Source: Mycobacterium sp. DL99 (GTDB lineage Bacteria; Actinomycetota; Actinomycetes; Mycobacteriales; Mycobacteriaceae). Taken from it: DNA of 64,000 bases. Positions 59,338 through 64,000 of the stretch are shown piece after piece. Below the pieces are notes generated by a model. That model saw only the letters and a program-made list of their open reading frames with translations, had not been told where the DNA came from and did no database searches. The translations under genes were made by a program, and so were the position numbers. The stretch lies in assembly GCF_004762045.1 (NCBI RefSeq), contig NZ_SJOM01000007.1, positions 2,136,431 through 2,200,430 on the forward strand, in the 5' to 3' direction. Position 1 is the first letter of the stretch; every line of letters begins with the position of its first letter.

Positions 59338-60834
59338 CTAGGGCGTGATCACGGTGCGCGACACTGGTTCGGCGACCGCCTGGCGGCTGAAGATGCCGTG
59401 CTGCAGCGTCGTCAGCAGGGCGTTGCGGGTTTCTTCGGGGGAGATCAGCTCGTCGAAACCGAGGTGACCCGCCGACCGGAAGGACGCCTCCAGCTCCATC
59501 CGCTTGAGCACCTCGGTGTAGTCCTCGCCGGCGTGGGTGGCGGCGCTGAGTGCGGCCGCGCCCATCGCGCCCATCGTGGCTCCGGGATAGGCGAATGTCG
59601 CCACCTGATCGTCAAACCCCAGTAGCGACATCACCATTGACCCGAACCCGAAGGCCTTGCGCAACGTCACGTGCAATTTGAGAGTGGTGGCGGCGGTCTG
59701 GGCGGCGAACATGCGTGCCCCACTGCGCAGCACGCCGCTGCGTTCGGATTGGCTGCCCGGCAGCATTCCGGGATTGTCGGCAAGGAAAACTATCGGCAGA
59801 TGGAACGAGTCGGCCACGGTGATGAAATGCGCTGCCTTGTCGGCGGCGTCGGCATCGATCGAACCGGCCATCACCTGTGGCTGGTTGGCCACCACCGCGA
59901 CCGGATAGCCGCCCAGATGAGCTAGCGCACAGATGATCGCGCGACCGAACTTGGGTTGCACCTCGAACCAGTCGGGCCGGTCGAAGATCTCGTCGATCAC
60001 CGCGCGGATGTCGTAGATCTGGCGGTTGTCGCGGGACACGATGTCGAGAATTTCCGGGGTGAGTCTCGGGTCTGCGGTGTCGTCGGCAAGCCGGGTCGGC
60101 GGATACGACCATGCGCTGGACGGGAAGTAGGAGAGGTAGCGCCGGATGTCGTCGATGACCGTCTCGTCGTCCTCGGCGTAGTTGTGAATGACGCCGCTGG
60201 CCAATGCCACGTTCGGGCCGCCCAGATCCTCCTTCGAAATATCCTCTCCGGTCGACTCTTTCACCACCGGCGGGCCGGCAGTGAAGATCGCTCCCTGACG
60301 GCTCATGATGCTGAAGTCGCACACCGGGGCCACCAGGGCACCGTGGCCGGCAGACGGGCCGAGGATCGCCGATACCGTGGGCACCTTTCCCGAACATCTC
60401 GCCTGGGCGATCAGATCGGTCGGCGTGCGCCCGTAGTGCTCACCGCTGGGGCGAAAACCTGCGCCCTCCAACAGCATCACGAGCGGAATCTTGTTGCGAA
60501 GCGCCAACTCGGCGAGCCGGTACCGCTTGGCGTTGCCGCCCGGGCCGATACTGCCGGCCAGGGTGGTGAAATCCTCGGCGCCCACCATCACCGGTGTGCC
60601 GTCGATACGGCCCGCCCCCGCGACGAGGCCATCGGCGGCGATGTCGCCGCCGACCAGCGTCCCGAACTCCTGAAAGGTGCCGGGATCCAGCAGGCGCGCG
60701 ATCCGCGCACGGGCGTCGAGCTTGCCCTTGGCGTGGTGCTTGGTCAACCGATCGGGACCGCCCATGCCATGGGTGTGTTCACGCCGACGAGCAAGGTCCT
60801 CGAGAGTTTCCTTCCACTCCGGGTCGTTCGTCAT
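59338..60834 (-). CDS. Acyl-CoA carboxylase carboxyltransferase-like protein (AccD/PccB family)
   Basis: The 498-residue protein has the fused N- and C-terminal crotonase folds of PccB/MccB: TKHHAKGKLDARARIARLLDPGTFQEFG, GPSAGHGALVAPVCDFSIM near 176-194, FLADNPGMLPGSQSERSGVLRSGARM near 358-383 and FAYPGATMGAMGAAAL near 435-450. It would carboxylate an acyl-CoA, or act as a decarboxylase or hydrolase. No biotin carboxylase or carrier gene is adjacent. The ATG at 60834 follows AAGGACGG. Island operator site 9 lies 70 bp upstream and is shared with the divergent LLM gene. Confidence 0.85.
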   Translation of the reverse strand: MTNDPEWKETLEDLARRREHTHGMGGPDRLTKHHAKGKLDARARIARLLDPGTFQEFGTLVGGDIAADGLVAGAGRIDGTPVMVGAEDFTTLAGSIGPGGNAKRYRLAELALRNKIPLVMLLEGAGFRPSGEHYGRTPTDLIAQARCSGKVPTVSAILGPSAGHGALVAPVCDFSIMSRQGAIFTAGPPVVKESTGEDISKEDLGGPNVALASGVIHNYAEDDETVIDDIRRYLSYFPSSAWSYPPTRLADDTADPRLTPEILDIVSRDNRQIYDIRAVIDEIFDRPDWFEVQPKFGRAIICALAHLGGYPVAVVANQPQVMAGSIDADAADKAAHFITVADSFHLPIVFLADNPGMLPGSQSERSGVLRSGARMFAAQTAATTLKLHVTLRKAFGFGSMVMSLLGFDDQVATFAYPGATMGAMGAAALSAATHAGEDYTEVLKRMELEASFRSAGHLGFDELISPEETRNALLTTLQHGIFSRQAVAEPVSRTVITP

Positions 60835-60892
60835 GCCGCCGTCCTTTTGTCGAGCGTTCGCGCTTGGGTGCACAAGCCTACCGCCGTTGACC

Positions 60893-60923
60893 ATACTGAA
60901 TTGCTTACTGTAGCGTCGATCAG
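60893..60923 (+). promoter_or_regulatory. Conserved promoter/operator module with island operator, site 9 of 9
   Basis: ATACTGAATTGCTTACTGTA and the following GCGT match 49642-49665 at all but two positions, including the motif copy TTACTGTAGCGTCGATCAG at 60905-60923. It lies between the divergent carboxyltransferase and LLM genes. Confidence 0.65.
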
Positions 60924-60973
60924 GTGGTCGCTTTGCACATGGTGAAACACGCTGGCAAAGGAATGCGTCGCCG

Positions 60974-62029
60974 ATGAGTGACCCCGTTCCGCGCGTTGTC
61001 AAAGTCGACCGAGGCGTCCCCAGCCGGTTGGCCGATGTCCCGGACATCGCCCGTGAGCTCGAGGCGAGCGGTTACGACGGGTGCTGGACGGGCGAGATCA
61101 ACCACGACCCGTTCCTGCCCTTGGCGATCGCGGCCGAACACACCGAGCGGATCCAGATCGGCACCAGCATCGCGGTGGCCTTCGCGCGCAATCCGATGAG
61201 CATGGCCCAGTTGGGTTGGGATCTGCAGACCTATTCGGGAGGACGTTTCATTCTCGGATTGGGCACCCAGATCCAGCCGCACATCGAGAGGCGGTTCAGC
61301 ATGCCGTGGAGTCATCCGGCCCGCCGCATGCGAGAGTACATCGAAGCGCTGCATGCGATTTGGGGCTGCTGGCGCGATGGCACCAAGCTGCGGTTCGAGG
61401 GGGAGTTCTACACCCACAAGATCATGACTCCGATGTTCACCCCGGAGCCGTCGACGCTGCCGTTTCCGAAGGTGTTCCTGGCCGCGGTGGGTGAACTGAT
61501 GACCGAGGTGTGCGGTGAGGTGGCCGACGGGCTGCTGGCCCATGCGTTCACCACCCGGCGATATCTGGACGAGGTGACCACGGTCGCGCTGCAGCGGGGC
61601 ATGGACCGCAGCGGGCGCGACCGTGACGACTTCGAATTGTCCTGCCCGGTCTTCCTGGTCACCGGTGCCGACGAACAGGAGATGGCCGCGGCGTCGGTCG
61701 CAACCCGCAAACAGCTCGCGTTCTACGGCTCGACACCGGCCTACCGCAAAGTCCTGGAGCTGCACGGCTGGGGCGATCTGCATACCGACCTGCACCGGCT
61801 GTCGCTCGCCGGGGAGTGGGACGCGATGGGCGAGCTCATCGACGACGAAGTGCTCGGCACCTTCGCCGTGGTCGCCCCGATCCCAGAGCTTGCCGTGGCA
61901 TTGCGGCGCCGTTGTGACGGCGTCATCGACCGCGTGCTTCCAGGCTTTCCCGCCGCTGTATCCCCGGAAACCGTGAACGCGGTGTTGCAGGAGTTTCGCG
62001 AATGCCCGCCAGTGAGGAGCAACGTATGA
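60974..62029 (+). CDS. F420-dependent LLM-class oxidoreductase (second of two)
   Basis: The 351-residue protein has the mycobacterial F420-dependent oxidoreductase pattern: LADVPDIARELEASGYDGCWTGEINHDPFLPLAIAAEHTERIQIGTSIAVAFARNPMSMAQ near 18-77 and GGRFILGLGTQIQPHIERRF. It probably reduces or oxidises a pathway intermediate with F420. Its stop overlaps the third P450 start by 4 nt, so the two are translationally coupled and could act on successive intermediates. Confidence 0.88.
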   Translation: MSDPVPRVVKVDRGVPSRLADVPDIARELEASGYDGCWTGEINHDPFLPLAIAAEHTERIQIGTSIAVAFARNPMSMAQLGWDLQTYSGGRFILGLGTQIQPHIERRFSMPWSHPARRMREYIEALHAIWGCWRDGTKLRFEGEFYTHKIMTPMFTPEPSTLPFPKVFLAAVGELMTEVCGEVADGLLAHAFTTRRYLDEVTTVALQRGMDRSGRDRDDFELSCPVFLVTGADEQEMAAASVATRKQLAFYGSTPAYRKVLELHGWGDLHTDLHRLSLAGEWDAMGELIDDEVLGTFAVVAPIPELAVALRRRCDGVIDRVLPGFPAAVSPETVNAVLQEFRECPPVRSNV

Positions 62030-63261
62030 CCGTCCGCACGATCGACGATGTCGCCAAGATGTTCGCCAACCCGTCGGCCTATACCGACGAGGCGACAATC
62101 CATGCGGACCTGGCCCACCTGCGGGCCAACGCCCCGGTTTCCTGGGTCGAGGTGCCCGAGTATGCCCCGTTCTGGGCGATCACCAAGCACGCAGACATCA
62201 TGGAGATCGAGCGTGCCAACGACATCTTCACCAACTCTCCCCGCCCGGTACTGGTCACCCGCGAGGGTGACGAGCAGCAGGCCGCCATCGGAATCCGGAC
62301 GCTGATCCACACGGACGACCCTCTGCACCGCGACCTGCGGGCCATCGGTGCCAACTGGTTTCGGCCAAAGGCCATGCGCGCGTTGAAGGATCGCGCCGAT
62401 GAACTGGCCAAGCAGTTCGTCGACAGAATGGTCGATGAGGGGCCGGAATGCGATTTCGTGCAGCAGGTCGCCGTGAACTATCCGCTGTACATGATCATGA
62501 CGCTGCTCGGTGTGCCCGAGTCCGACTTTGCGTTCATGCTCAAGCTCACCCAGGAGCTGTTCGGCAGCGACGACGACGAGTTCAAGCGCGGCACCAGCAT
62601 GGAAGAGCAGGGCATGGCGCTGCTCGAGATGTTTCAGTACTTCACCGAACTGACTGCCTCGCGTCGGGCGAATCCGACCGACGACTTGGCTTCGACGATC
62701 GCCAACGCCACCCTGGATGGGGAGCCGCTGTCCGATATCGACACGGTTTCCTATTACGCGATCATCGCCGCGGCCGGCCATGACACCAGCAGTGCCAGCA
62801 TTTCTGGCGGCATGCACGCGCTGCTGCAGAATCCCGACCAACTGGCCCGGCTGCAGAATGACATGAGTCTGATGCCGCTGGCGGTCGAGGAGATGGTCCG
62901 GTGGTCGACACCGGTCAAGGAGTTCATGCGTACCGCGCAACAGGACTACGAGATTCGCGGTGTACGCGTTGCGAAGGGCGAGTCGGTGCTGCTGTCCTAT
63001 GTCTCGGGTAACCGCGACGAGGATGTCTTCGTCGATCCGTTCCGCTTCGACGTCGGTCGAGATCCCAACAGACACATCTCGTTCGGCTACGGTGTGCATT
63101 TCTGCCTCGGTGCCGCACTGGCCCGGATGGAGATCAACAGCTTCTTCTCCGAGCTGCTACCGCGGTTGCGCTCCGCAGAGCTCACCGGCGCACCGCAGCA
63201 CATGGCCACTACGTTCGTCGGCGGGCTCAAGCACCTGCCCGTGCGCTACTCGCTGCGGTAG
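62026..63261 (+). CDS. Cytochrome P450 (third of three)
   Basis: The 411-residue P450 has I-helix AAAGHDTSSASISGG, the ExxR helix VEEMVRWSTPVKEFMRTA and heme loop ISFGYGVHFCLGAALARMEI. It resembles bacterial class I P450s acting on terpenoids or steroids. The start is fixed by the ATGA overlap with the LLM gene and a GAGGAG site. No ferredoxin is encoded nearby; the truncated FprB-type ferredoxin at 21.7 kb is not linked. Confidence 0.9.
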   Translation: MTVRTIDDVAKMFANPSAYTDEATIHADLAHLRANAPVSWVEVPEYAPFWAITKHADIMEIERANDIFTNSPRPVLVTREGDEQQAAIGIRTLIHTDDPLHRDLRAIGANWFRPKAMRALKDRADELAKQFVDRMVDEGPECDFVQQVAVNYPLYMIMTLLGVPESDFAFMLKLTQELFGSDDDEFKRGTSMEEQGMALLEMFQYFTELTASRRANPTDDLASTIANATLDGEPLSDIDTVSYYAIIAAAGHDTSSASISGGMHALLQNPDQLARLQNDMSLMPLAVEEMVRWSTPVKEFMRTAQQDYEIRGVRVAKGESVLLSYVSGNRDEDVFVDPFRFDVGRDPNRHISFGYGVHFCLGAALARMEINSFFSELLPRLRSAELTGAPQHMATTFVGGLKHLPVRYSLR

Positions 63262-63272
63262 GGCGCCGAGCA

Positions 63273-63644
63273 TCACTCGGCTCTGCGATGGGCGATCTGA
63301 AAGAGATTGCCCTGTGGGTCGGCCACCATGGCACGCCGGTCGCCGTACGGGGTGTCGCGCGGCGTTTCGATGCTCGTCGCGCCGGCGGTGAGGGCCCGCT
63401 GATAGGCGCGGTCGGCGTCGTCGACGTAGATGTAGAGGAAGGCGGGGAACAGCCCGCGCTCGCCGACCGAGGTGACCATGACCAGTGAATCGCCGATGCG
63501 CATCTCGGCAGGGCGATCAGGATGGACGTCGCCGGTGGCACCGAAGACTGTCCGCAGGAAATTCACCGCTACCGCGACATCGCCGACAACCATGCGGGGC
63601 GTGACCGTGTGGTACCCCGGGGGTGGATCGAGCATGCGATGCAC
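63273..63644 (-). CDS. VOC/PhnB-like glyoxalase-family protein
   Basis: The 123-residue single VOC domain has GYHTVTPRMVVGDVAVAVNFLRTVFGATG, EMRIGDSLVMVTSVGERGL, and YGDRRAMVADPQGNLFQIAHR at the C-terminus. It resembles PhnB/bleomycin-resistance-like proteins, usually metal-binding and of varied function. Start GTG 63644 or ATG 63635. No link to neighbours is clear. Confidence 0.78.
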   Translation of the reverse strand: MHRMLDPPPGYHTVTPRMVVGDVAVAVNFLRTVFGATGDVHPDRPAEMRIGDSLVMVTSVGERGLFPAFLYIYVDDADRAYQRALTAGATSIETPRDTPYGDRRAMVADPQGNLFQIAHRRAE

Positions 63645-63722
63645 CTTCCCTCCTGACCCTCGTGGGAACCACTTGGCGGGTCAGTAGGAAAGGTACGCCT
63701 CGCGGGTCGGACCCGGTGTCGA

Positions 63723-64000
63723 CTAGCTCGACCCCGAGTTCCCCCGCGCCGCGGCGTGCAGCGCGTCACCGCGGGTGCCCTGCTCGTGGTGGCTCAGCGC
63801 CTGGATCGAAACATCATGACCCTCAGCGGCTTTGCGCAGCGCGCCAACCGTCGCCTGATCGCGCGAGATGTGCGTGAACGGGTCGAACGAGTACCAGCGC
63901 ATGGCGTTCTCGTGAGTCATCTTGTTGATCTCGTCATCGGGCACGTTGTTCTCGGTCAACACGTCCCACAGCTCCTCGGGGGCGCCCGGCCACATCGAGT
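63723..64000 (-). CDS. C-terminal part of an amidohydrolase (TIM-barrel), cut by the window edge
   Basis: About 92 C-terminal residues are visible (SMWPGAPEELWDVL, NKMTHENAMRWYSFDPF). The pattern WPxAPExLW...DxxxxxxxNAxRxFxFDPF is the end of amidohydrolase_2-type hydrolases that are common in these catabolic clusters. The gene starts beyond the window. Metal ligands lie upstream and cannot be seen. Confidence 0.75.
   Translation of the reverse strand, partial: SMWPGAPEELWDVLTENNVPDDEINKMTHENAMRWYSFDPFTHISRDQATVGALRKAAEGHDVSIQALSHHEQGTRGDALHAAARGNSGSS

Noticed and set aside
1..64000. CRISPR arrays, rRNA, tRNA or tandem repeats
   Set aside because: No regularly spaced repeats, cloverleaf-type sequences or rRNA segments were recognised on reading both strands; short inverted repeats are explained as operators or terminators.

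Overview
The window looks like chromosomal DNA from a mycobacterium, most likely a fast-growing environmental species. This rests on uniformly high G+C, many TetR regulators, F420-type LLM oxidoreductases, FadE/FadD/cytochrome P450 sets, a 13E12-family HNH gene, a FprB-type ferredoxin and a GAF-GGDEF-EAL protein resembling M. tuberculosis Rv1354c / M. smegmatis DcpA. No rRNA, tRNA, CRISPR array, phage genes or insertion sequence was found. Gene density is high, with many 4-nt start/stop overlaps, so most genes belong to short operons.

Region 1 (0-14.1 kb) is mixed housekeeping and accessory DNA. It holds an APC permease with a TetR gene, a degenerate RibB-like gene, a divergent cation/proton antiporter and TrkA-type protein, a 13E12 HNH gene, a PTH2-like protein and a pair of FMN monooxygenases of the sulfur/nitrogen-scavenging type. 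An ICMT-like membrane methyltransferase follows, facing its TetR across two matching operators. The region ends with a tightly overlapping nucleotidyltransferase-Fic-nucleotidyltransferase operon.

Region 2 (14.2-20.9 kb) is a guanidine/urea-type nitrogen operon: permease, two UAAP (DUF1989) proteins, a KipA-KipI carboxyltransferase-like protein lacking the biotin carboxylase and biotin carrier domains, and allophanate hydrolase. Region 3 (20.9-28.2 kb) has a TetR, a ferredoxin that looks like a truncated FprB running into a transporter gene, and a TetR-controlled aromatic meta-cleavage operon (MhpA-like hydroxylase, C-C hydrolase, extradiol dioxygenase, amidohydrolase/decarboxylase).

Region 4 (28.2-36.8 kb) holds a paired acyl-CoA dehydrogenase operon, a PAS protein, tandem butyrolactone-receptor-like TetRs, a partial FAD protein, the cyclic-di-GMP protein and a chimeric DUF35/nitroreductase gene. 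Region 5 (36.8-64 kb) is a catabolic island with three P450s, a Rieske oxygenase, a Baeyer-Villiger-type flavoprotein, two aldehyde dehydrogenases, short-chain and extended SDRs, a molybdopterin oxidoreductase, acyl-CoA ligase, carboxyltransferase, two LLM oxidoreductases and three SnoaL-like proteins. Together they could oxidise a cyclic, perhaps terpenoid or alicyclic, substrate to CoA esters.

The strongest unexplained signal is in region 5. A 19-bp motif, approximately TTACNGTARNGNTTACNGT, occurs nine times, essentially always in front of catabolic genes. It defines a local regulon whose best candidate repressor is the TetR at 41754-42446. Starts were chosen from Shine-Dalgarno sites, overlaps and family N-termini; all functional calls are by recognition, without database searching.
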